The notes beneath the pieces are model-generated. The model was not told the DNA's origin. It searched no databases and saw only the letters and a list, made by a program, of their open reading frames with translations. This document shows, piece after piece, positions 9,670 to 17,693 of a stretch of 53,822 nucleotides of DNA (position 1 is the first letter of the stretch; each line of letters begins with the position of its first letter). The position numbers were made by a program, and so were the translations under genes. Source of the stretch: Denitrovibrio sp. (lineage in GTDB: Bacteria; Chrysiogenota; Deferribacteres; Deferribacterales; Geovibrionaceae); assembly GCA_002869145.1 (NCBI GenBank), contig PKTM01000009.1, positions 7,614 through 61,435 of the forward strand, given 5' to 3'.

Positions 9670-10890
9670 TTATAATATCATAGAGGTTATGGATTCGAGG
9701 TGTTTAAGGGCATTTGATCTAATGCGGAACATCTCTTCCTTATCGAAGTTTTGTCCGGTAACCACAAGTGCGTCTCTGCCGATTTTATCCAGCTTCTCAG
9801 TATCCAGAAAATGCACCAGACTTTCAGCCAGATGCAGAACCTTTGTCTCTTCCATGTGTTCGTTGGATGCCATTGTGGAGGAGTTCAAAATTGGCTGATA
9901 GTAGGAGGAGGTAAATTTCCACTTTTTCAGCATCATACCGCTAACTGTGTGATAGTTTTTTTCTGCGATTTTAATATACTCTTCGGCATGTTTCCTCTCG
10001 GTTAAACCTTCATCTTGTAGATATCCGGAAATAGCTGAATATATAAATATTTCACCCAATTTACTCAAAAGCCCTATGGAAAACATTATCTCTTTTGATT
10101 TTATTTTGAAAAAGTCTGTCAGCACATAACACAATGACGCGATCTTTAGTGAATTATCTACGCATTCTGATATTTCGGGGCTAAAAATAAGGTTTTTATT
10201 GCTAGCGAGAGACTTATTTATAAAGTTGATAAGAAACACCTTAACATTTACAATACCTACTCTTACTAAAGCTTTTTCTACATTTTGTATTTCGCCGAAA
10301 GAGCCGCTGAAGTAAACAGAGTTTGCCATTTTTATAAGGCTGGAGTGAAGTACTGGGTCAGTTTTTGTCATATTATCTATCTTTTTAAAGCTCACATCAT
10401 CATGGTCGAGAGCTGCAAGGATATTCACAGCGCAATCATTTCTGATAGGCATAATTATGTTTCCTTTGGTCAAAAGATATTTAATATGTTCTATCACCTT
10501 CTGTGGCGATTTGTCCTGTTTCACCTCTTTCATATATGGCTTTGTAAGACCTATTTCAGAAAGAGAGCCAGCGAAAAACTGTGTCACTTCTTTATGGCTG
10601 AAAGTTAATATCTTTGTTGATGTCACCAGTTTCAGAAGGACATCGTTAGTATAAACAATTATGATGTTTTTCTTTGTTTCATCCAGATAAACCCTGAGTT
10701 TACTATACTGCAAGTAGTCATCTTTGGTGGCCAGCACAAGAATGAGATTGGCTATGTCATTATGCATGCATGCACGTTTAACACCATCTGTCACATTGTT
10801 ATAGGCTTCCACTTCCAAACCTAATAAATCAATAAATGAATGGTAAAAAGCCACTAATTTTTCATCAGAGCCAGATATAATTGTATCCAT
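9670..10890 (-). CDS. HDOD-domain signalling protein
   Basis: This 406-residue protein has an HDOD domain at about 140-340, recognisable from the segments around ALDHDDVSFKKIDNMTKTDP and FSGSFGEIQNVEKALVRVG. The first 130 residues alternate strands and helices (for example NLILVLATKDD and KNIIIVYTNDVLLKLV) and could be a degenerate receiver domain without a clear phospho-acceptor; that is inference. HDOD proteins usually act in signalling without known catalysis. A close paralogue of almost the same length lies at 31617-32834. Both are divergent from Cache-domain kinase loci. The start has GGGGA upstream. The protein has no transmembrane segment. Confidence 0.87.
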   Translation of the reverse strand: MDTIISGSDEKLVAFYHSFIDLLGLEVEAYNNVTDGVKRACMHNDIANLILVLATKDDYLQYSKLRVYLDETKKNIIIVYTNDVLLKLVTSTKILTFSHKEVTQFFAGSLSEIGLTKPYMKEVKQDKSPQKVIEHIKYLLTKGNIIMPIRNDCAVNILAALDHDDVSFKKIDNMTKTDPVLHSSLIKMANSVYFSGSFGEIQNVEKALVRVGIVNVKVFLINFINKSLASNKNLIFSPEISECVDNSLKIASLCYVLTDFFKIKSKEIMFSIGLLSKLGEIFIYSAISGYLQDEGLTERKHAEEYIKIAEKNYHTVSGMMLKKWKFTSSYYQPILNSSTMASNEHMEETKVLHLAESLVHFLDTEKLDKIGRDALVVTGQNFDKEEMFRIRSNALKHLESITSMIL

Positions 10891-11111
10891 TCAGGAAAAT
10901 CCCCTTTATATGTATGAAAAAATATCATGCATTTACTAATTATACAACAAAGCATTAACAAAAAACATGTTTTTAAGATTAATTTTTTTAAATACAAACA
11001 AATTACACTTCATATAAAATTCAATTGATAATTTTAGCTAAATAACCATATAATTTTAATATATAATTGAGAATACTCTCTATAATACAGGGACTTTTAA
11101 TTGGTAGCTTT

Positions 11112-13190
11112 ATGAAAAATAAAATCCAGCTTTCTAGCCGCATACATCTTTACGTCTTTGCAGCAATAGTTCTTGTTGCCTCAATATTTATGCTTGCTGA
11201 TATGGTAACAGAGTATCAGGAATACAAAGAGTACGCCAGCAAGCTTCGACATGACTTTTTAACCCATCAAAAAAACCAAGTCAAACAAGAAGTGTTAAAG
11301 ATTAATGAAATGATCGCAAGCGAAAGGGAAATGATGGAGCATCAGATTCTGGAGTCTACCAAACCGATGGTGCTGCAAGCGCACAACATTGCTAGCAATA
11401 TATACAGCACTTACCATAAAACTATGTCTGAAACAGAGGTTAAAGAGCTTATAGTAAATGCACTTAAGCCTATACGGCTAAAGGATGGAACACAGTATCT
11501 CTTCATATTAAATACAAATAAAGGCGAAGTCCTTATAGACAATCAACCTGATATGGGTGAAGTACCTTTCAAAGACTATATAGACCCTCACGGTAACCAC
11601 ATCCTTAAAGACATGACAAACATAGTAAAAGAAGGGGAAGAAGGCTTTTACACTTATTACTGGACAAAACCATTCACGGAAGGAAACGACCATAAAAAAT
11701 CATCATACATCAAAATCTTTAAACCCTACAACTGGATAATAGGGTCAGGAGTTTACTACGAGGATTATAAGAAAGAACTGCAAAAGGCTGTCTTGGAAAA
11801 GATAGGAAAAATAAGATTCGGGCCTGACCTTGAGGGATACATTTTTGTGGTTTCATACGACGGAACCACACTAATGAACGACACCCAGAGGCATCTGATA
11901 GGCACAAACAGCTGGGACCTGGAAGATATGAACGGAGTCAAAGTCATTCAGGAAGAGCGCAAAGCAGCAGAAAACCCCCAGGGCGGATTTATCTCTTACC
12001 ACTGGCCAAACCCAAAAACGGGCGAAATTTCTGAAAAAGTATCTTTCATAAAAGGGTTAGATGATTGGGGATGGATGTTTGGTGCAGGATTTTATTATGA
12101 CGACATAGAGCCAAGAATTAACGAGCTTCACGATGAAATATATAACGACCGGATACAGGAACTTTATGAATATCTTACTATTATCTTCTTTTTATCTGTT
12201 CTTCTGATAGTTTTACGAAATCTGTTTACCCGCAGACTAAAAAATGACTTGGCTAAGATTGTGGATTTCTTTAAAAAAGCAGCCCACGAGGACAGACTTA
12301 TTGACACTGATACCATAAGATATCAGGAGTTCAGTGATCTTGCTGGTTACGCCAACACTATGCTGAAAGAGCGCATTGCAGCTAATAACAGCATGCAGGA
12401 GCTTAATGAACAGCTTAATGACAGGGTGCAGGCAGAGATTAAAAAGAATGAAAAGCACGTCCAGGTTCTTCACGAACAGAAGAAGCTGGCAGACATGGGG
12501 CAGATGATAAACGCAATAGCCCATCAGTGGCGTCAGCCTCTTAATGGTATAAGCCTCATCACACAGACTATCAAAGATATGGACAATGGTATTGAATATC
12601 AGCTCGACAGAGATGAGCTTTATGAAAAGCACGGCAACCTAGTGAAATATATGTCAAACACTATAGATGACTTTCGAAACTATTTTTCTGTAAACAAACA
12701 GAAGCACGACTTCAGCCTGTCCGGAGAGATAAAAAAGACTGCAGACCTTCTCAGCGCACAGCTTAACGCCGCAAAAATAGCAGTTGAAGTAAAACAGATA
12801 AACAGCTCTTCGGATAGTGAGAAAAAAGACATCTTTCACGGTTCCTCAGGTGAATTCCGTCAAGTAATAATGAATCTGCTGTCAAACGCAAAAGATGCAA
12901 TACAAGACAAAAGAATCAGCAGCGGATTGAAAAATGAAGAATATGTCGATATCTCTATAGAAATTAAAGATGATGAATTTGTGGTAAGTATATACAACTC
13001 TGGCGGCTGCATCCCTGACGAGATAATCTCAAAGATATTCAACCCATACTTCACAACAAAAGACGAAGGGAAAGGTACAGGCATAGGGCTTTACCTAACA
13101 AAAACCATCGTAGAAAAAGAACTGAGAGGTAAAATCACTGTAGAGAATAATAAAAGTGGCCCTGTTTTTACTATCACACTCCCACTTTAA
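11112..13190 (+). CDS. Double-Cache sensor histidine kinase, HQWRQPLN type
   Basis: This 692-residue kinase has a transmembrane helix at about 12-30, a large periplasmic region with two Cache-like modules (each ending in a pattern such as NWIIGSGVYYEDYK and DWGWMFGAGFYYDDI), and a second helix at about 355-375. A HAMP-like linker and coiled coil lead to a HisKA domain with His471 in AHQWRQPLNGI and an ATPase domain with GTGIGLYLTK. Cache domains of this class usually bind small organic acids or amino acids. I chose ATG at 11112; an in-frame TTG at 11067 would add 15 residues but has no ribosome-binding site. It has no linked receiver on its own strand. The adjacent HDOD gene is divergent. Confidence 0.88.
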   Translation: MKNKIQLSSRIHLYVFAAIVLVASIFMLADMVTEYQEYKEYASKLRHDFLTHQKNQVKQEVLKINEMIASEREMMEHQILESTKPMVLQAHNIASNIYSTYHKTMSETEVKELIVNALKPIRLKDGTQYLFILNTNKGEVLIDNQPDMGEVPFKDYIDPHGNHILKDMTNIVKEGEEGFYTYYWTKPFTEGNDHKKSSYIKIFKPYNWIIGSGVYYEDYKKELQKAVLEKIGKIRFGPDLEGYIFVVSYDGTTLMNDTQRHLIGTNSWDLEDMNGVKVIQEERKAAENPQGGFISYHWPNPKTGEISEKVSFIKGLDDWGWMFGAGFYYDDIEPRINELHDEIYNDRIQELYEYLTIIFFLSVLLIVLRNLFTRRLKNDLAKIVDFFKKAAHEDRLIDTDTIRYQEFSDLAGYANTMLKERIAANNSMQELNEQLNDRVQAEIKKNEKHVQVLHEQKKLADMGQMINAIAHQWRQPLNGISLITQTIKDMDNGIEYQLDRDELYEKHGNLVKYMSNTIDDFRNYFSVNKQKHDFSLSGEIKKTADLLSAQLNAAKIAVEVKQINSSSDSEKKDIFHGSSGEFRQVIMNLLSNAKDAIQDKRISSGLKNEEYVDISIEIKDDEFVVSIYNSGGCIPDEIISKIFNPYFTTKDEGKGTGIGLYLTKTIVEKELRGKITVENNKSGPVFTITLPL

Positions 13191-13262
13191 AAAAAGATAT
13201 ACGTTTTTTTAAAAACGCTTAACGAAACAGAGAAAGATAAGAGCACAAACAATGGCGTGCTG

Positions 13263-13604
13263 TTATTTGCAGTAAGCCTCTATAAGTTTAATAAACTTAT
13301 CAATATCCAGAGGTTTTTCGATTATTTGCGCCAGATCTTCTATCCCCGAATATTCTTCCCTAAAGGCTGTAGTGACCAAAATAGGCAAGTCAGGATTTGC
13401 CTCTTTTACTTTATAGATAAGCTCAAATCCGCTCATCTTCGGCATTGACAAATCTGTGATAATAAGGTCGAACCCGCCTTTTTTAAATTCTTCCAGAGCT
13501 TCTGCTCCGTTCGAAGTACTTACAACTTCGCAGTAGCCACTTAAAATATCTGCCACAAGCATCCGTGTAATTGGTTCATCTTCTGCGTATAGAACTTTAA
13601 TCAT
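13263..13604 (-). CDS. CheY-like single-domain response regulator
   Basis: This 113-residue protein is a bare receiver domain. It has the acidic pair in YAEDE, the phospho-acceptor Asp at about residue 53 in LIITDLSMPKMSGFE, the switch Thr in LVTTAF and the Lys in IEKPLD. It starts 4 bases after the interrupted PAS-GAF kinase gene ends and is clearly its operon partner. With no output domain, it may act by protein contact or by passing phosphate onward. If the kinase is dead, this receiver may be served by another of the HQWRQP kinases in the window. A related receiver lies at 31071-31442. Confidence 0.9.
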   Translation of the reverse strand: MIKVLYAEDEPITRMLVADILSGYCEVVSTSNGAEALEEFKKGGFDLIITDLSMPKMSGFELIYKVKEANPDLPILVTTAFREEYSGIEDLAQIIEKPLDIDKFIKLIEAYCK

Positions 13605-13608
13605 ATTT

Positions 13609-15663
13609 TCATAATCCCTTTTTTATGTCTTTGGGTATTGACACCACAAACTCCACCCCGTCTGAACGGTTGGCTGCATATATTTTGCCTTTATATCCGT
13701 CTTCTACGAACATTTTAGTCATATAAAGACCAACACAAGTGCCTTTTCCATCCTCTTTAGTTGTGAAGTACGGGTCAAATATCTTTGGCAGTACGTCTTC
13801 AGCGATAGGGTTACCTATGTTTTGAACGGTTATTCTTATAACATCATCTTCCGGCACAACAAAGATATTAACTTCACCTTCCCCTGGGTTGTCAGCTCTG
13901 TATTCCAGAACTGCATCTCTGGCATTACTAAGTATATTCAGTATAATCTGATGAAAACTGCCTATATCTCCATATATTAAATCGTCTAAAGGATCGATAT
14001 CTAAATGCCGATTTACTGTGTCACTTTTTATCGACATATATTTATCTTGGAAATAAAAAGATAAATTTACATTCTGGCTCTGAAACTGGGCTGTTATAAG
14101 ATTTACAGTATCTGCAATGGCTTTTGTCACACTGAACGATGCGTTTTTTGCATCTGAAGTAAGGTAGTCTCTGAAGCTGTCTATGGTGTTAGACATAAAC
14201 TCAACAGTCTCTTTATGAAGCCTTGAAAGCTCTTCGAAATCAAAATTCACCTTTTCGCCTTCATGCAGTTTTTCTATACTGTTCATTATCAGGTGAATAT
14301 TGTTCAGAGGCTGCCGCCATTGATGGGCTATGGCGCTCATCATTTGCCCCATATCCACAAATTTTTTCTGCTCAAAAAGTATCTGTCCCTGCTTTCTATT
14401 AAGCTCCATCTCTTTTAGAAGCTGCTGTCTGAGCTCTTCACGCTTTTCATTGAGCAGTTCTTTAGAAAACTTATCCTCCGTCCAGAACTTTAATATAGGC
14501 CGCATTGTATCAGCTATCATTAAGCCTATGTTAAAGTCACTTTGGTCATAGCCGCCTTTTTTGTTAGCCACTACAAACTGGCCCAAAAGCTTTTCATTAT
14601 CACAAACAACAACAGCCATGGCATTCTTAAGCTTTACATGTCCACTCGGTGAATTGAGGTTTTCGTTTTTATAAATCGAGCGTTTCTCTTTCAGGGATTC
14701 TCCCCATAGTCCGCCCCACATATCAGGAGGGAACTCAAAAGTTTTGTTTTTTATCTAGCACTTATCCCAAACTTCTACTGTCAAAGAAGGACTTATCAAA
14801 ATCCCGTCATTATTAAGATATCCTACATAGCAAAACTCTGAGTCAAATGTTTCTCTTAATATTTTTGATATATCAGCATATATTGCAGTCTCATCATGGC
14901 TTAGAAAAGCATTTGATATGCTATTTTTTATTTGCAGTTTTTTAGCATCAAGTTTTTCCTCAGTAATATCCACAAGAACAAGAGTTACATATCTTTTCTC
15001 GTTTACAACAAATACAGTTGGATAAACCTCAATAGTTTTTATATTATTTGCAAAATCAACAATTTCTGTCTCAAAAGAACTTATATTGCCTTGAACTATC
15101 TGCTCTCTTATCAGCTCAATTTTATCAAATTTTTCTATAGTCAGTTCAATTATATTTTTATTTATCAGGTTTTTATAGTCGGTGGCGTAAAGGCTGCATG
15201 CAGCTATGTTTACATCTATAAGCTCAAGTGTCTCAGGGTCAACAATCACCATAGGGATAGTTGACTGTTCGAAAACGGATTGATGAAAGAGATTACCATA
15301 GCTTTTTTTATCAGATTCGGCACGATGAAATACGCAGTGAGTCCTTTTGAACTCACCTTCCGGAGAATAACCGATCTTGCCGTCAAAATTAACTGCAATA
15401 AGACTTCCGTCTTTCGCTTTAATATTAAATTTAACGTTTTTTATGTATCCTGCATCTTTGAACTTAGGAAAGTTTTTTTTGAAATGAAGTTGTGACTTTT
15501 CTTCCAGAAAATCACCAAACCACTTCCCCTGGACTTCTTCAAGTTCATAGCCCAGTTCATCCAGCCAGAAATTATTAACATCCATGATCATACCGTTGAT
15601 ATTAAGTGACTGGTATGCAATAGGAGCATTCATATATAATTCTTTAAAATAATTTTCTTTCAT
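13609..15663 (-). pseudogene. PAS-PAS-GAF histidine kinase with in-frame TAG
   Basis: One continuous frame of 684 sense codons is interrupted only by TAG at 14755-14757 (codon 303). The N-terminal part has two PAS domains (about 5-120 and 125-240) and the start of a GAF domain. The stop falls inside the GAF domain just after VEVWDKC, where related proteins commonly have a polar residue such as Gln, so CAG to TAG is a simple explanation. The frame then continues with IKNKTFEFPPDMWGGLWGES, typical GAF sequence, a HisKA domain with His447 in AHQWRQPLNN, and an ATPase domain with GTCVGLYMTK. Without readthrough the products are a PAS-only protein of 302 residues and, if reinitiated (ATG at 14721), a 370-residue kinase fragment. 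I placed the start at ATG 15663. Confidence 0.82.
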
Positions 15664-15841
15664 AAACCTCAAACCTTTAATTACATGCGTATCTTGTAAT
15701 TAGATAAATGCCTATATTTTCTTGAATAACTAAAATGGCGAACAGCTTCACAGAAATAGGTCTATTGATAAAATACCACATACTTTAATCAACTGCGAAT
15801 ATTTTTCTATGCAAGTTTAATACAAAATCAAAAATAATTAA

Positions 15842-15955
15842 TACATAGTCTACCTAAACAAACTAATGCTTGAAGAACATTTCAAATTGAGTATAAATGC
15901 AGATAACACTAAAAAAGGTGCTAAGTTTACAATTATTCTCCCAATTACTAAATAA
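15842..15955 (+). pseudogene. 3' relic of a histidine kinase gene
   Basis: The 328-base stretch 15664-15991 has no intact gene, but this end of it encodes the tail of a histidine kinase ATPase domain. In frame it reads about YLNKLMLEEHF, then NADNTKKGAKFTIILPITK and a TAA at 15953-15955, which matches the last strand and helix of the HQWRQP kinases in this window. An in-frame TAA lies immediately upstream and the rest of the gene is gone. The segment 15690-15840 shows nothing I can interpret. It is probably the remains of a deleted kinase gene. Confidence 0.65.
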
Positions 15956-15991
15956 GACGTTTCTTATATTTCAATCTTTTAAAGGCACAAA

Positions 15992-16804
15992 ATGAACAGC
16001 AACTACAGGCTTCTGGACACTGGTAATGAAAAAAGGCTCGAACAGATAGGCAGCTTCCGTGTGGTGAGAAATGCAAAACAAGCTTTCTGGAGACCAGCAC
16101 TGTCAAAACAGGAGTGGGACTCAGCTGATGCTGTTTTTGATGGTGAAAAATGGGAAGGAAGTCTCCCGGAATGCAGAGTTCATTTCGACAAAAAAACTTT
16201 TGACATCTCACTTATGGACGGCGGTCAGTTAGGAATTTTTCCGGAACAGTCGCCAAACTGGGAGTGGTTGGAAAAAGTAACCGCATCCAAAGACCATCTA
16301 ATAATAAATGGTTTTGCCTACACTGGCGCCTCCACCATATTCGCAAGCACTACGACAAATGAAGTAACTCATCTGGATGCATCAAAAACTTCTGTGAAAA
16401 GAGCAAAAATCAACCTAGGACTTTCAGGCAAAGAGGAAAACAGTGTGCGTTTTATTGTAGACGATGTTATCACTTTTCTGGAAAAAGAGGTTAAAAGAGG
16501 CAGGAGATACGATGGGTTCATATTTGACCCGCCCGCCTTCGGCAGAGGTGCTAAAAACAAGATATGGAAGATAGACAGAGACATACCAGTGTTAATAGAG
16601 CTTATAAATCAGCTCTCTGACGGCAGACCCGCCTTTATTCTTCTATCCGCACACGAACCATCTATGGACGAAAACTATCTGGCTGATCTGATAAAAAAAC
16701 TCTGCCCGGCAAATACGCAGATAGAAAAAGGGAGCCTTATAATGAACTGTGAAAGCGGCAGAAACATAGAAAACGGCTACTTTGCCAGATTCGCTGTCAG
16801 TTAA
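15992..16804 (+). CDS. Class I SAM-dependent methyltransferase, RlmI/RlmK-like
   Basis: This 270-residue protein is a SAM-dependent methyltransferase of the family that includes the 23S rRNA enzymes RlmI and RlmK. Visible motifs are the nucleotide-binding strand ending in HLDASKTSVKRAKINLGLSG, an acidic motif in RFIVDDVITFL, and the DPP catalytic-type motif in FIFDPPAFGRG. It lacks the PUA RNA-binding domain found at the N-terminus of RlmI, so the precise base or even RNA target is uncertain. It overlaps the convergent hydroxylase gene by 8 bases at the 3' end. The gene is monocistronic as far as the sequence shows. Confidence 0.82.
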   Translation: MNSNYRLLDTGNEKRLEQIGSFRVVRNAKQAFWRPALSKQEWDSADAVFDGEKWEGSLPECRVHFDKKTFDISLMDGGQLGIFPEQSPNWEWLEKVTASKDHLIINGFAYTGASTIFASTTTNEVTHLDASKTSVKRAKINLGLSGKEENSVRFIVDDVITFLEKEVKRGRRYDGFIFDPPAFGRGAKNKIWKIDRDIPVLIELINQLSDGRPAFILLSAHEPSMDENYLADLIKKLCPANTQIEKGSLIMNCESGRNIENGYFARFAVS

Positions 16805-17546
16805 AAGGGGTTTTTAGAAAACCTGTAAATGTTTGATCATAGTCTGTCCTGTAGTTTTCCAGCCCTATCTTGATATTCTCGATGTCACTTCTGCTGTTAA
16901 AAGTGCCGAATATCCTGTCCCAGAAAGAGAAGAGTGTTCCATAGTTTGAATTAGTCTCTTTAACAAAATGACTGTGATGAACCCGGTGCATTCTGGGGGT
17001 TGGAATAACAAAACTCAAAACATCATCAAGCTTTTGCTTTAAGCTGATATTGCTGTGATGAAAAAATATCACTACTCCTGATAAAATCTCATATATTGCT
17101 ATTATATATACGTTTATCCCCAGCAGCATATAAATCGGCAGTCTGATGCCTGTGGAGAGGATCAGTTCGACAGGGTGAAACCTTAGACCTGTGGTTACAT
17201 CCATTGCAGTGTCTGAGTGATGAGCCTTATGAAAACGCCAGAAGAAAGATATTTCATGATTCATTCTGTGCCATATATACATCCACAAATCAAAAAGGAT
17301 AACAGCGAATATTAGCTTGAAGACATCAGAAGGTATAAGTGATGAAAAACCCTTGTCTATAGCAAGTGCGGACATAACCAGATAGTAAAAAAATACTGTA
17401 GCAAGCAGAAATGATAAAAAACCTGCCCCGATATTCACTATTCCATGCCTAAATCTATTCACATTAAAATGATAAAATGGCGCAGCAGTCTCATAAACAA
17501 AAAGAACAATCAGTGTCAAAGGCAGTATAAAAGTTTTTATATCCAT
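16797..17546 (-). CDS. Sterol desaturase/fatty acid hydroxylase family protein
   Basis: This 249-residue integral membrane protein belongs to the fatty acid hydroxylase superfamily, whose members use a di-iron centre and O2 to oxidise lipids. The histidine clusters are HRMNHE, HKAHHSD, FFHHSN and HRVHH, in the expected order between hydrophobic helices (about 4-22, 35-60, 85-105, 135-160). The length fits the bacterial group. The substrate cannot be read from the sequence; sterols, fatty acids or carotenoids are family possibilities. Its need for O2 is notable beside the oxygen-binding hemerythrin. The gene stands alone. Confidence 0.87.
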   Translation of the reverse strand: MDIKTFILPLTLIVLFVYETAAPFYHFNVNRFRHGIVNIGAGFLSFLLATVFFYYLVMSALAIDKGFSSLIPSDVFKLIFAVILFDLWMYIWHRMNHEISFFWRFHKAHHSDTAMDVTTGLRFHPVELILSTGIRLPIYMLLGINVYIIAIYEILSGVVIFFHHSNISLKQKLDDVLSFVIPTPRMHRVHHSHFVKETNSNYGTLFSFWDRIFGTFNSRSDIENIKIGLENYRTDYDQTFTGFLKTPFN

Positions 17547-17587
17547 ATTTAAATTGTATCAGAAAATACCGAAAGAAGAAGTTAATA

Positions 17588-17640
17588 ACCAAAAAGACTC
17601 CCCTCGCTCTGCACCCGAAGATGCAGAACGATAGGAGTAG
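17588..17640 (-). terminator. Intrinsic terminator of the TRAP operon
   Basis: Read leftward after the TRAP permease gene, CTGCATC and GGTGCAG form a 7-bp stem closed by a TTCG loop. It sits inside a longer stem that brings GACTACTCC near GGGGAGTC, followed directly by TTTTT. This is a strong rho-independent terminator for the leftward operon. Confidence 0.75.
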
Positions 17641-17657
17641 TCGTTTCCTCACGCCTA

Positions 17658-17671
17658 GTCTTAGCTAAGAC
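17658..17671. repeat. 14-bp perfect palindrome
   Basis: GTCTTAGCTAAGAC is a perfect palindrome between the TRAP permease gene and its terminator. CCTC at 17646 and GAGG just after it could extend the hairpin on RNA. It may be part of the 3' end structure of the operon transcript or a protein-binding site. Confidence 0.4.
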
Positions 17672-17693
17672 CAAGGAGAGGATAATTTTATGT

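Noticed and set aside
11067-11111. TTG start adding 15 residues to the first Cache kinase
   Set aside because: It has no ribosome-binding site, and the ATG at 11112 gives the expected short cytoplasmic tail before the first helix.
17588-17690. Riboswitch in the region next to the TRAP permease gene
   Set aside because: The structure lies downstream of the leftward gene and ends in a T-run, so it is a terminator.
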